Below, one piece after another: positions 11,298 to 23,926 of a DNA stretch of 64,000 bases. The DNA is taken from NCBI GenBank assembly GCA_027924645.1, contig BSBN01000213.1, forward strand, positions 35,838,501-35,902,500, read 5' to 3'. Within the stretch, counting starts at the first letter, position 1. Each line of letters opens with the position of its first letter. The DNA comes from Cunninghamia lanceolata. Its lineage: Eukaryota; Streptophyta; Pinopsida; Cupressales; Cupressaceae. Made by a program: the position numbers and the translations under genes. The notes under the pieces are model-generated. The model was not told where the DNA came from, made no database searches, and worked only from the letters and a program-made list of their open reading frames with translations.

Positions 11298-12984
11298 AGA
11301 ACAAGATACAAAATACCTGTTGAGGAGACTCACTATCTAATAGAAGGATACATGAAAAATTATAATAAAAATAGGAACCTGAACTGCTTTAAAAGAAGCA
11401 TCTGACTTATGCCGATGTTGCATTCCTCTTTTTCTACACAATTACTCCATTATACTAACTTCACACACTTCATCCTTTATATACATCTCTATCCTCCACT
11501 CCCTTCACAAATGACTTTGTTCTTCTATATATACCCTCCACAATAACTCAAATCTTTAATTAGGTCAGCACCAAAAAGACCTTTAGATGAAACATGTAAT
11601 TCTCCATGGTCAGCTCAAAATAAGTACATTATGAGTTGCAGAACACTTCACATTGCATAACAGGATCAAACACACCATAGCACATCCCTCAAAGCCAAAT
11701 TAATTGATCAGGATCAACCACACATGAAAGAAACTAGACTGTCTGCCCAAACAACACTAACACTTCTAACTATCCATCTTTGCATCACTAGGGAGACACC
11801 AAAAACATCATGTAGACCAAGATATGAGCTATGTACCTTATCAACACTATCCTTACACCATTCAACTAAAATATTTGATCATTATGTGCATCTGCAAAAG
11901 AAGAAACATGCTGAACTGATGAAAACAAAGCATTTCAGACTAACTGTAACACATCAAAACTTAGGATATTGCATTATGGACCACCAAAACATCTAGAACT
12001 CTTATGAATGAACTTATGCATCATTATGAATATGTCTCCAAAACTGTACAACCACATCTATTACTTCTGGAGGAATTTAGGAACATTTAACTCAATTGCA
12101 CTGTAATCAGTAGTCATATAACTCAAATTAACTTGAACACTTCATGTGGTACTGGAAATAAGAAGAAATTGCATGTGCTTCAACCCTGAGACATATTGAG
12201 ATATGTAGAATGTTCACATAACTTCAAATTTTTGATCTATATATTCTCCATCTAATGCAAGTACTCAAACCTGTATTCTAAGACTAGTTAGGCATCCAAA
12301 GTCAACTATAGCACTTCTGTCATTTGAAAACTAAACTTGTGGACCACCACATTATTTGATATTGCAAATAAACATGCATTAAACATTTCTAAACATATTC
12401 ACAAAACCGTATAGGAAAATCTTCCCTTCCAGAGGAATGCGAAGCATTCTAACAAGTCTTCATCATTGCTTTACTCTACCAGTAACTGGAACTCTGTCAC
12501 CTATAACTTTCACTGCTGAGGGTATAAAGGCTTAACACATTCATATGCGAATTAACTTATCTTCTGAATTGTAAGACTAAATCTTGCTCTATGAAGGAAT
12601 GCAAACCAAAATACTGTGACTCTACCTTAGGGTATACACTAAAATTGCCTTAGCAAAACTTTTGCAACTTTTCTCTAAGTGTGGTACACCAAACTGGTAA
12701 GATATCAATGTAGGGATACTGGAAACATATTAGAACAAGTGTACTCACCTTTGCATCACACTTAGACATCAGATTGATTACCATTCTTATACTTAGACAA
12801 TTTCTCTCCATCTACTAGGTCTTCTGGACTGACGTGCGTTAGACATTCTAATTGAGTCAAACCGTCTCAAATCTTACACTATCCACCTTAGCCTCTTCAA
12901 CCTCTTATAGAAAATCTCTATACAAGTCTAACCTCAAGTTGACACATATTGAGTTGACATCAATGACAACACATATTGCCAACA
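11298..12984 (-). repeat. LTR of another element (B), split by copy 1
   Basis: Read on the minus strand this starts TGTTGGCAATATGTGTTGTC and directly follows a polypurine tract (aaagggggagatt). That is the 3' LTR start of an SIRE/Tork-like copia-type element. Copy 1 of family A inserted into this LTR at 11297, so the LTR end lies left of the window. The sequence has no coding frame. A TATA-like stretch lies near 11540. Confidence 0.7.
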
Positions 12985-14249
12985 ATCTCCCCCTTTGTCA
13001 TTGATGGCAACACTAAAATGATGTGCACAAACACTCCCCCTTAGATGTGCATTCTTCTCTCTCCCCCTTTGACATCAAGGACAAAGGGCCTAATATCTTC
13101 TACTTATAACATCCCAAAACTATATGAACTCCCCATTACTATATGATTTCTACAAACAATACTCCCCCTGAGATGGAAATGCCCAAAAACTGATGCTATG
13201 TACATAGAATGATACTATAAACCTCTGCAAGTCTATACATAGCCAAAATTGTCTTATCTACAATACTCTTACAACTCACTTAGAAGGTAGAATGCTTTTG
13301 TAAATTACCTTGAGTTGAGTAAAAGTGGATACCTAGTTAGCTTTTTCTAAGAAGAGAATATGATTCTTGCATTCAAACTACATACATAAATCCTCAGCCT
13401 CATCTATGCTACTTGGGGTTTTCATCTTCTGGTCAATTTTCTCAGCTTCTCCTAGCAACTTGAATAATTAAGAAAGTCTCAAGTTGACTACTTCCCTCAA
13501 TTGACAAAAGTGTTTCTTTATTTGTTCTCTTTGGTCCTATAGCTGTGACATATGTGCATGAAGATTTTCAATTTGTGTCTTGGTTGATCCATCCTTGTCC
13601 TTTGACAAGTCATATATTTCATTTGGTTTAGTAATCTATGACTCAATGGAGTCAATCTAAGTTTTGATGTTCTTGGTGGCATTTGGCCATTTCAAGAAAA
13701 ATAGATATAAGGAAGTAGCTTCATCAATACAATCATTAAATATCTTTATGGTTTCTTGCAATTCATTGTGTGCATTGGCACACTGGTCAGATACCTCAGC
13801 CAGTCTTTTATCATTTATCTTCCTTAAGGCCTCTTGTTCTGCCTTTTGTTCAATATGGGAGGAGTGATCCTTGAAGGAGTCCATCAAAAGTTTTAACTTC
13901 TACTCCGGAGCCAAGGAAGGATCAATATTTACCTCTCGTAAGCCTTCCTAAATCAACTTTACTGCATCCTCAACTAAGCTAGTCTTCTTCAAGTTTTCTT
14001 GCAGGGACTCCTTCCTCGCGGAAGCATGCAGGATGTCACCAAGTTGTAATTTGTGAAGGGGTGAAATATTTGACAAATCTACTTGCCCCTCACGAGTGGT
14101 AATCTACAAAAGATGTGGTGTGATCACAGGTTGAAACTGCATCTATAAGCTTAGTGGGTCCTTAAATGAATCTGAGGATGATGAACTCTAACCTACACTC
14201 ATAGAATCATCTTGAACTTTCTCATCTTATTTCTCCTCAGTCCTCTCTA
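12985..14249 (-). pseudogene. Decayed interior of element B
   Basis: It begins with C-rich tracts (minus-strand polypurine tracts at about 12986, 13034 and 13060). From about 13300 to 14240 come degenerate minus-strand frames with helical, charged composition; the longest open piece is 13657-13887. I do not recognise the protein. The position next to the 3' polypurine tract resembles that of ORFb in family A, so this may be a further pol-less element, but the sequence is too decayed to be sure. It is interrupted at 14250. Confidence 0.5.
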
Positions 14250-14445
14250 CACTAGTAGAATTTGGGCAAATAAATGACTACATGACTAAAAATTTTAGTC
14301 ACGGGACTAAAAATTATAGTCATTCTACTAATTTTTTGCAACATAGCTATAAATGACTAATTTGATCATCGGGTAAAAAATACAACTAAATCTTTAGTCA
14401 TATTTCTAAATAATTAGTCATATGACTAAATATGTCTTCAAAGAA
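14250..14445 (+). mobile_element. Terminus of a CACTA (En/Spm-like) transposon
   Basis: It starts CACTAGTAGAAT. About eight copies of TGACTA or TAGTCA follow in both orientations over roughly 190 bp, typical of CACTA subterminal repeats. The three preceding bases cta could be one half of a 3-bp duplication. I found no matching inverted terminus (...TACTAGTG) in the window and no transposase. It is therefore a fragment, or its other end was lost. Confidence 0.6.
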
Positions 14446-14823
14446 CACTTTTGAAAAAAAAACATATTGTTAAAATTTTAAGTGCTAAAAGCAAGCACGT
14501 TTATTTTGAAAGGGCAAATCAAAAGAAAAATAGAAAAATCTTAGGTGCCAAAGTGATGGTTTCATTTTTGTCTTCATTACACCTGCGTGCTAAGGAGGTT
14601 TAGGGTTATGGTACGTTGTGTCTGAAGGAGTCTTCCATGGAAGCAGCAACAAAGGAGTCTTCACTACCAAGCTAATAATCTCACATATTTAGTAGATTCA
14701 TTCACATGAGCTCTCTCTAAGTGGTTAACTGATTATTTTTTATCATAACATGAATCTCTGTTGTGGCTATACACTCTCATCACTACACAGAGCAAGATCA
14801 GTTTTATGGCAGCTATAAGTTTC
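14446..14823. other. Non-coding DNA left of copy 2
   Basis: No reading frame, repeat or known signal is visible. The last five bases (gtttc, 14819-14823) are the target-site duplication of copy 2. This sequence was contiguous with 22404 onward before that insertion. Confidence 0.6.
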
Positions 14824-15938
14824 TATTGGCAAGAGACACTGTGTGGCTTCATGAGTGTTGTCATTGATGGCAACAAAGTCTATCCCACACATCCATAGCA
14901 CATAGTATGCCTATACTGGAAGTCAGATTGAATATTGTTTTGGTCTGGTGAACAAGAACAGAGCATGCAACAAGGTCTGACATTTAGGTCCAGATCTCTC
15001 AGATGGTGTAACTCAAAAAGTTGTGGACTTGGAAAAGTCAAGAGGAGTATCATGACTACTAGATTCCAGAGACTGAGCCTTCAATGATAAAACATTGAAA
15101 AAGATATGAGCATCTCAGTGTTGGGGTCCTGAAAGGCAGAGCAGACTAAGGAAGAACTGACCGGTAGAGTATCAGACTTCAATTCGGATGAGTAATTGAT
15201 GTTAATCAAGCTACTTGAGGTATCATACAATATTAGCCGACATGATTTATGACTTTAATGTCTATGATTTTGATATGCATCACATATCAAGCATGGATTC
15301 AACTGACAGATCAGTAATTTGTAAATATCTTGAGTATTCCAGTTGCCAACTAGAAAGCTGTTGAAATCCTTGGTGCGGATATATATACTAGATGAATTCC
15401 AATATGAAGGCTAGTAGAAATATAGACATGATAATATAAAGTGCAAAGAAAGGCAGGGAAGCATCAATACAAGTCTGGTATGTGATAGAGCAGCAACACT
15501 AGAGCATAGGAAGAATGAAGTGCATCAGATCAGTATATTGTGCCTAACCGGAACTGAACTCTAGCATTTGTAGATGCCTCTCATCAGTTCAAACACCTGG
15601 TTACCTTCTGTAAGTTCTGTAGATAGTGAGTCTCTTGTAGGCAGTGTGCCTCTTGTGAGCAATGTGCTTGGGCAGTAAACCCTAATTGGCAAGTGCCATT
15701 TTGTACTTTATATTCTTTTAACAGAGAATACAATCTTAGGTTAGTCACCCCGTGGTTTTTCCCTTAACAGGGTTACCATGTAAAAATCTTTGTGTTATGT
15801 GTGTAGACTTTATTTTTGCTTTCATGATTATGTATGCTTATATGTTTTGATGCTGCACAAATTATAAAAGAAGAAAAAGTTAAAATAATAGAGATAATTG
15901 ATTCACCCCCCTCTTAGTTATCTTCCTTGATTCCAACA
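14824..15938 (+). repeat. 5' LTR of family A copy 2
   Basis: 1115 bp, from tattggcaagagacac (first dinucleotide mutated) to gattccaaca. A TATA-like run atatatatac lies near 15379-15388, about 555 bp from the LTR start, next to tgcgg. The last part (accccgtggtttttccc to ttagttatc) resembles the LTR end of the copia element. Confidence 0.92.
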
Positions 15939-15940
15939 AT

Positions 15941-15953
15941 TGGTATCAGAGCT
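15941..15953 (+). promoter_or_regulatory. Primer-binding site, initiator tRNA-Met type
   Basis: TGGTATCAGAGCT begins two bases after the LTR. It is complementary to the 3' end expected of plant initiator tRNA-Met. Confidence 0.85.
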
Positions 15954-16004
15954 AAGTTCCTCTAAAATAGAGCCTAATAGCTTGAGGAAGATCTGGGAAT
16001 CTCA

Positions 16005-17185
16005 ATGGATAAGTATGGTATGAAGGAACAACTTCAGTCTGCCCTAGATGATCTTGAACAATCACATTCTGAAGTCAATAGTTTGAGAGAAAGACTCAAA
16101 GAAGCTGATGATTTCATAAATGAGCTAAAGAAAAACTTAGTATCTCTGTGAAAAATAGAAAGGAACTAATTCAAAAATTATCCAATCAAAGTGAAGACGA
16201 TGGTACTAATGAAGATCTAAATAAGAAAATTAATCTATGTGAGAAGCTATCAAAAGAGGTCATTATGGTAAGGCATGAAATGGAATCAAGGGTTATGAGA
16301 TTTATCCAAGAACTTCAAGAAAGAAGGAAAAGTGAAGATAATCTAAAACAATCCCTCAAGGAGAAGACAGAGGACTGCCATAAAATGGATAGAATAATCA
16401 AGCATCTTGAATCTGATCTTGAAGAAGCTAGAGATAATGAAGAACAACTTGAAAATCAGATAGACACTCTCAAACAAAATCTTCAAACAACAAATGAATA
16501 CAAAGAAAAATTCAAGATAAGCTCAGCCCAACTTAAAGTTCTTCTTGAGAGCCAAAAGAGGGTAGATGACAAGCATGGCTTGGGATATGAGAAAGGTGAA
16601 AGCTCTGGATCCGGTCAGAAGAACTTTGAATCAGGAAACCAAAGAAATAGGCCTAGAAGACCTCCAGTAAGGCAACCAAATGCTCAAAGATATCCATCCT
16701 TCAATGGATACTACTTCAATTGCAACAACTTCAGTTATAAAGCAACTCAGTGCAAAAGGAGAATGAATCAGACTAATCCATCCTTCTCCAAACAATGTTT
16801 CAACTACAAAAGGTATGGTCACAAATCTCATGAATACAAAAACATGCAAATAAACAATTCATTCAATGGTAGATGCTTTGCATGCAATAGAATGGGACAT
16901 ATGGCTAATCAATGCAGATCAAGAGGATATCAGTCAAATATGCAAAGAAATGTTGTTTGTTACAATTGCAATAGATCTAGTCATATTGTCAAATTCTACA
17001 GAAGTAAAAATTAGGATAAAAAGGGTTTGGTGCATCATAATCAAAATCAAGACAAGGGAAAAGGCAAAGTGAATGTGGATGAAGTTCAAAGGGAGATGAG
17101 CAAGATTTGGGTGAAGAAGAGTACAAAAAATGTTGGGGATGGATCTGCACCAGAATCTGGTGCTGATATTCCTTCCAGAAACTGA
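16005..17185 (+). pseudogene. ORFa (coiled coil plus CCHC knuckles), copy 2
   Basis: The start MDKYGMKEQLQSAL is at 16005. One lost A in the run near 16127 (gctaaagaaaaac against gctaaaagaaaaac in copy 1) shifts the frame. From 16148 the frame is open to a TAG at 17012-17014, and beyond it the homologous end reads to ...SGADIPSRN and TGA at 17183-17185. The coiled coil covers the first half. The knuckles are partly damaged: the first reads YFNCNNFSYKATQC and the second CFNYKRYGHKSHEY, with Cys and His losses, while CFACNRMGHMANQC is intact. Confidence 0.88.
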
Positions 17186-17808
17186 ATAGATGAGCTCTGG
17201 CTCAAGGGGAGCCACAAAGAAAAATAAATTCCCCTAGCCAGTCAATTGGTGCCTAAATTTGGCACATGGAATGTTGTGGATTAAAGGGTTCTCAGAAAAT
17301 TATCTAAATAACCCTAGATGAAAATATGAAAGATCCGCATGGAATTTTGCAAGAGTTTAATCATCCAAGATTGATCCAGTTTGACAGGCATTTGGTAAAG
17401 CAAGATTTTCACAGATAGACCCAGTATGATTCAAAATTGAGATATCTTGATCTGTGGATCCATGGTATGATTGGAGGAAAGAAGATACATTGTCAATTAT
17501 CACTGAAAATGATTCTAAGTGCAACATAGTGATTTGAAAAGATCTCTCTCAGAACAAGGTAACCAGACAACTTAAGTTGTGCATTTATTGCAAAAAGAAA
17601 TTAGGGTTTGTAAAAGAATAAAAGGGTTCTTTCACTCATCATTTGCACATTTGCATTCGAGAAGAAGAAAATAAGGGCTCTGCATCAAGTTTCTACAACT
17701 CTCTCAAAGATCAACTACAAAATCCAACTCAACCAGTGATTTGTTTTGAACCCCAAAAGCGTAAAAAGGTACTTCCATTCTGAATATCTCTCTGAATCTT
17801 TTGCAAAA
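17186..17808 (+). other. Conserved spacer between ORFa and ORFb, copy 2
   Basis: About 620 bp without a supported gene, yet clearly alignable with copy 1 (8304-8942). It ends directly at the ORFb start. In this copy the ORFb frame happens to be open upstream to 17746, but that extension is not kept in copy 3. Confidence 0.55.
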
Positions 17809-20800
17809 ATGGCTACTCCAATGGTTGTTAAGATCACTGATAAGCCGCGCCCAAAGTTCAAGAAACACCCCTACAAATCCCTAGAAGTTGATCCCTTAGG
17901 CACTTTTTCTAGCATTTTGCATGGGGTACTGCACGTAGAAGATGTTAGGGTTTACATCCATGCCAATATTGAGGAATTTGGAGAATCTAAGTTGATGGAC
18001 ATCTACCATAAACAATTAGTAGATGAAAGTTTTGAACTCAAACCTCAATACAAGGCCCTCCGAGATAAGCACTTTGGACATTGCATCCACTTTCCCTATT
18101 TTGTAAAAGATGATTGGGTCCGGTATGTTCTTAGTAGAATATATGACAACTTCATGTGGTTAATGAATCCCTTCAAGATAACAAAAGATGCTATTAGGGT
18201 AGTAACTGGACTACACTCATCTGGTGGGTTACTTGCACTCAAATCTGTCAAGAACCAGACAGTTACTGAAGTCACCGGATCTAAGTTTGACAAAAGAACA
18301 GTGACAATTGATGACATCATAGATCTGGATGTCAAGTTTGTTTCAATGATAATAGGATATAAGATCTATCATTCTAGTAGGGAGAACTCTATGTCTAGGA
18401 CTGCAATATATACAACATATCAGATGTTAAGGGAAAATGCAGATTATGACCTATGTGATCTTCTTTTAAACCAACTATTAGAAAACTTGCAAAAGATCAA
18501 GAAGGATAAGAAGAACTCATTTAAGTATGGTTGTTTAATACTGTGTCTATTCTTAGACTTCATGAATGAGCTGCCTGGATCAAGTGGTTGGGTTTGGCAA
18601 AATGACAAACTAGTTGCAATATAGATTAGAGACTATATGTATGGACTTGGTGATGCCAAGGCTCAAAGCACACCACTCTGGATACTTTAAGAACATCCAA
18701 AGTATGATGAAAGCCAGAGAAAGGATACCTCAATCCATATTAGAAAAATACAAGGATACATTGTGTTTTATGGTAGATATAGATCAATGCCTAATGGAGG
18801 CAGTTGAGTCTAGAACAGTTTGGATAATGCTAATGGGATATGAGGTCGATGAGAAAATCTTGGAGCTGCATATTCAACACTTGCTAAGTTAGCCTAAGGA
18901 CCCTAAGGCAGAAAGGTTTGGAACCTTTCAAGAATTAAGTGTAAAGATACATGTTGAGTTGAGACAACTGGAGATAAAAAGGAAAGTTAGAAGGGAAGTA
19001 GAGGAAATTGCCAAAAATATGGCATATCAAAAGAGGCAGTTGATGCAAACAGAGAGAAAATAGAAAGAGCTGAGAAAGAGAAACAAGAAGTAGAAAAAGG
19101 GAGTGTTCCGGTACAAGCCTCCTCCTGGACTACATCCACCAAGAGCTCTACATCTGCCACCCCTTAGAGCTCAAGAACCTCCAAACCGGAAGCCAAGACA
19201 TCCAGAAAGGGAGAAAAGAGAATGAAAACAAAAGCCATAAGGTCTTTACATAAGTGAAAAGGATGATGAAGAAACAGAGTCTGATAAGGAAGTTAAGAAA
19301 ATGAAGAAGAAGAAGAAAACATCCGGGGAATCCTCTGCTGGTAAAAACAAAGAAGAAAAGGTAGAAGAATTTGTTGAAAAGCCCACTCTTTCTATTGATG
19401 ATATCATCAAGGCAGTCACTGTGGATGGGAATCTGGAACCAGTAACAGAATTTTATGATGAATATAGTGATACTGACAAGAGGATCTTGGAAGATGCTAC
19501 AGTCAGGTATCTGAATATTTATAATAAAGCATTCATTGAAATCATTTCATTAATTCCCAAAAGTCTAAAGAAGGTACTTGAACTTAGAAAAGAGAATGCC
19601 AAGAAAAAGGACTTAGAGATCCGGGAACAAATTGCAATTCAGCTCTATCCTTCCATTACTCCAAAGCAAATGAACATGATCTTTAAGGACTGCAAGGATG
19701 AGTTCCGGAGCAAAGCAAGAATGAACAAACTTATGCTTGGAGAAACTAATCAAGTAACAAGAGAAACAGAAGACATCCTCCAGAATGCCTTCAAAAGATT
19801 CAATCTTCCTATTATAGAGGAAATAGATGAAGAACCTTCTACCATGGATGTCGAAGGATTAAATGCATCAAATGAAGAATCTACTAACAAAAATGTAGAA
19901 GGGTCAAAAGAGATGGATGAGGAGAAGTCTATGGACTTGGATTCCTCTGTTCCAGAAGAGGAAGCTCATGAAGTAGTTAACATCTCTCCTCTAGATCCCA
20001 TTGCAGACACTCCAGATCTAGGAACTGAAGGAGAAGGAAGAAAAGAGGAGAAATTGAGTCAAGAAGAGGAGGTAAAGGGAAGAGATGAAGAACAAACAGA
20101 GAAGATCTCTGATGATAGTTCTCAGATTCCAAAAGAAAAGAAGACTCAGTCTCCAACAAGAGACACTGCAGAGGCAGTGAAGAATTTCTTGAACAAAGAG
20201 ATAATGGAGATAGATGAACCAGAACTATTCCAAGGACCACTAAATTTTGATTCCCTCTCTCTAGTCCTGACAATGAAAATAGCATCTTTTGCCCTAGCTA
20301 AATCAAAAGAAAAGATTATGAAGTCTCACATGGAAGACTGTGAGCTATTAGATATTGCATCTGGTATGCTAGAGAAGATCATGCCATCTTTTCAAAAGGA
20401 TCCTTCGGCCTCTCCATCAGGTAATTTGGAATCTCTAGTAAACTTTGTTAGCACTCATTTTGATTCTTTAGAGAAATCGGCAGAAGAAAAGGCCCAGAAA
20501 GAGTTTTTGGGAAAGAGATTCACTGAAGTACAGGGACTCATAGATAATGATAGGCGGACCCTAGATATTGGGATAAAGAGCCTTGAAAATTCTCTTAAAG
20601 ATGGTGGGGACTTGTACAAATTTTGTCTATCTTGGTCTAAAGTGATAGAGGATATTGAAAAGAAGGTGAAAGAACAAAAAGGTAAACTGTCAAGTTTATC
20701 TCAGAATTTTGATCCCCTCACTAAATCTATAATGAATCAAGAATGCCAGGCTATTGCCATTATAAATGAAATAAAGAGGCTGGACAAAGAGAAGAAGAAT

Positions 20801-21043
20801 ATAATAAGCAGGATGAGTGAACTTAGAGGGATAATCATCCCTAAGTTAGAGGCAATGCATGAGGCCTTAACAGATGCTCAGACCACAACTCGGACCAGTG
20901 ATCCGGAAGATTTAAGAAGGGTAGAAGCTTATGCATTTTTCTTGAGTGGTCACATCTCCATTTTGGATAGGATGAAGTAGAGTTGGGCAACAAAATTTGT
21001 ACAGTTGAAGGCCACTTTTATAGATATACTTAAGTACATGTAA
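17809..21043 (+). pseudogene. ORFb (novel protein, about 1,070 codons), copy 2
   Basis: It starts MATPMVVKITDKPRPKFKK at 17809, the same start as in copies 1 and 3. It is open to a TAG at 18622-18624, shifts frame near 18675 (a G missing in ctctggatacttt), is degenerate around 18990-19260, and is open again from 19301 to a TAG at 20978-20980. The last codons run to TAA at 21041-21043. Domain order as in copy 3: globular N-terminus, basic Ser/Lys linker, helical middle, acidic Glu-rich stretch and C-terminal coiled coil. Protein-level similarity persists across the whole length despite clear nucleotide divergence. Confidence 0.88.
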
Positions 21044-21124
21044 GTATAACATGTATATATACTTATGCAGCTATGTATAGGTTAATTTTTGCAAATTTTG
21101 GTGTGCAGATTCTACCCTTTTCCA

Positions 21125-21287
21125 TTGATGTCAAAGGGGGAGTGAGGAGTAGTGAAAAATGTGGAATCTAGCTAAGGGGGAGCTCCAGTAAAATAGTGCA
21201 TAAGATAGAGCATCAACCAAGGGGGAGTTTGCTGCGACACTTAGTCATTTTTCACTAAGTGTTGCCATCAATGCCAAAGGGGGAGAT
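21125..21287 (+). promoter_or_regulatory. Reiterated polypurine tracts, copy 2
   Basis: Four GGGGGAG tracts (near 21136, 21177, 21222 and 21279) lie between ORFb and the 3' LTR. The last (aaagggggagat) touches the LTR and should be the plus-strand primer. Confidence 0.65.
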
Positions 21288-22398
21288 TGTTGGCAAGAGA
21301 CACTGTGTGGCTTCATGAGTGTTGTCATTGATTGCAACAAAGTCTATCCCACACATCCACAGCACATAGTATGCCTATACCGGAAGTCAGTTTGAAGATT
21401 GTTTTGGTCCGGTGAACAAGAACAGAGCATACAGCAAGGTCTGACATTCAGGTCCGAATCTCTCAGATGGTGTAACTGCAAGTTGCGGACTTGGACAAGT
21501 CAAGAGGAGTATCATGACTACTAGATTCTAGAGATTGAGCCTCTGGTGATAAAACATTGAAAAAGATATAAGCATCTAAGTGTTGGGTTCTTGACAGGCA
21601 GAGCAGACTGAGGAAGAACTGACCGGCAGAGTATCAGACTTCAATCCAGATGAGTAATTGATGTTGATCAAGCTACTTGAGGAATCATACAATATTGTCT
21701 GACATGATTGATGACTTCCATATCTATTATTTTGATACGCATCACATATCAAGCATGGATTCAGTCGATAGATCAGTAACTTGTAAATATCTTGAGTATT
21801 CTGGTTGCCGACTAGAAAGTTGTTGAAATCCTTGATGCGGATATATATACGAGATGAATTCTAGTATGAAGGCTAGTAGAAATACAAACATGATAATATA
21901 AAGTGCGAAGAAAGGCAGGGAAGCAGCAATACTTTGATATGTGACAGAGTAGCAACACTAGAGCAGAGGAAGAATGAAGTGCATCAGATCAGTATATTGT
22001 CCCTAACCAAAACTAAACTCTAGCATTTGTAGATGCCTCTCATCAGTGCAAACACCTGGTTACCTTCTGCAAGTTCTATAGATAGTGAGTCTCTTGTAGG
22101 TAGTGTGCCTCTTGTGAGCAGTGTGCCTAGGCAGTGAGCCCTAATTGGCAAGTGCCATTTTGTACTTCTTATTCTTTTAACAGAGAATACAATCTTGGGT
22201 TAGTCACCCCATGGTTTTTTCCTTAACAAGCTTTCCACGTAAAAATCCTTGTGTTATGTGTGTAAACTTTATTTCTGCTCTCATGATTATGTATGCTTAT
22301 ATGTTTTGATGCTGCACAAATTATAAAAGAAGAAAAAGTTAAAATAATAGAGATAACTGATTCACCCCCCCTCTTAGTTATCTGCCTTGATTCCAACA
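21288..22398 (+). repeat. 3' LTR of family A copy 2
   Basis: 1111 bp, tgttggcaagagacactgtg to gattccaaca, followed by the gtttc duplication. Confidence 0.92.
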
Positions 22399-22465
22399 GT
22401 TTCTAGGTCTGAAGCTTTTTATCTTGTTGAGAGGGTGATTATCTATAGATTAAAAAAAGTGTAAA

Positions 22466-22840
22466 ATGACCAATTCTGTTGCTGAAAACCATGTTGTACT
22501 GGAAATTGAGCAAGGAAACAATAGGGCTTAGGTGATGGTAGGGGGACTGAGCTCGCTTAGTGAGGCATTATGGAAGGAGAAAACTGATACAAAAGACATT
22601 AATGTTTCAGCCAGTCTAACATGGCAAGATTCAAGTGTAACAGTATCTGTCGGTAGTGGTGAAACTTGAACTGTTCTTCAAGGTTTAATGGCATACGCAA
22701 AGTCTTGCACCCTAATGGATCTCACGGGGCCTTCTGGGTTAGGAAAATCTACTCTTTTGGATGCCCTTGCAGTTAAAACCAATTGGGTTTGTATAACAGA
22801 TCAATTTAATCACTTGATTGGAAAACTGTGGATGTCCAGA
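22466..22840 (+). pseudogene. ABCG (WBC) half-transporter exon, decayed
   Basis: One frame from an ATG at 22466 reads the start of an ABCG-family ATP-binding cassette. It has SLTWQD, then VLQGLMAYAKSCTLMDLTGPSG and the Walker A loop GPSGLGKST followed by LLDALA. Functional relatives read GYAEPGTLMALMGPSGSGKST here. Two in-frame stops (TAG at 22529-22531, TGA at 22667-22669) and loss of similarity after LLDALAVKTNW make it a pseudogene fragment. No signature motif, Walker B or membrane domain is found downstream. Copy 2 of family A inserted about 60 bp upstream of the ATG. Confidence 0.8.
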
Positions 22841-23926
22841 GGTCTCATTTTCTTGCAAATTTTATTTATATTTATTATTGTGTTCATATGAGATTTATGT
22901 GCTTGGGTCATGTTATTTCATCATATAGGTGTCATCCCTATATTTCATCTCCATTTGTACCATGCATCATTATAGAGTTATAAAGATTTGAAAAGCTTTT
23001 TGAGAAAATTGTATAATAATTTTGTACACATTTGATTTTTTCATTATTGAATAGGTACTGGTAGTCAATAAAAATACAACATATGTTCAACATTTGACAT
23101 TGGGTTTGTTGAAGAGGCCTTATGAACTTTTAAGCAAATGCAACTAATACTATGTTCTATAACAAAAACTACACTAAGTTTCTTTGCTTACAAAATAACC
23201 TTGGCTTAAACCTCACAGTAAAATAAATTAGAGTTGGAGAAACCCTCAAAATAAAGCTTTAAACTTAATTATTACATAATCAATTCAAAGCAAATTTATC
23301 ATTTTATCTTCTCTTGCTCTTTCTCCTGATGATGGATCATGAAGTGTGATCCAAAATGTTGAGGAAAAAACTTGCACACAGTTAAATCCTGAAACATTGA
23401 ACTACAATTACAAAAACAACAGACAGAGAGAGAATCATTCTCCTTTCATTTGATATAGCCTTAAAAAAATTGATTTGATTTTAATTTAAAAAAATTATAC
23501 ACAACCATATGACTATCAAATTAAAACCCATGCATGGTTGATGCATAGTGTTGCACATGTTCACATGGATGTACATGCATGTTGGTGTGATTGTGGTTGC
23601 CTGTGCATGTTTGTGTCCTACATGTCACACATAATTACATGCAGATACAAATGCATGTGCATAGATACACATTTCAAGTCCTCTAGTGTATAGATACATG
23701 GGCTAAATTTGATGTCTACCATATTTATGCATTGTTGCCCTTAAACAGAATACATTTTTATGAAAGATTGTATCACATGTATGGGGGAATTTTTGGCAGA
23801 CTCTAAAACATTCTAGAGTATTATAAATGTATATATATATAGTGTATGCTATTTTCTTCTTTAACCATGCTATTCCTTAGCATTTGAAGAGCAAATTTGA
23901 ATGGATAACCTTACAAGGGATAAAAG
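22841..23926. other. Non-coding DNA between ABCG fragment and copia element
   Basis: AT-rich sequence with no supported gene or repeat. It could be intron of the former ABCG gene. The final five bases aaaag (23922-23926) are the target-site duplication of the copia element. Confidence 0.6.

Larger units (their letters stand above)
14824..22398 (+). mobile_element. Pol-less LTR retrotransposon, family A copy 2 (complete)
   Basis: 7575 bp, flanked by gtttc at 14819-14823 and 22399-22403. The order is LTR (14824-15938), primer-binding site, ORFa, spacer, ORFb, reiterated purine tracts, LTR (21288-22398). The first 200 bases of the two LTRs differ at about 17 positions, so the copy is much older than copy 3. 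The left LTR starts TA instead of TG. ORFa has one frameshift and ORFb has a few frameshifts and stops, but most of both proteins is readable. No pol gene is present. Confidence 0.93.

Noticed and set aside
15941..15953. tRNA-Met gene
   Set aside because: Only the short primer-binding complement is present, with no cloverleaf; the same holds for the sites near 10180, 33465, 40595 and 57365.
23670..23690. ctctagtg as the missing second end of the CACTA element
   Set aside because: No inverted copy of the subterminal TGACTA/TAGTCA array beside it, and the following three bases (tat) do not match cta.
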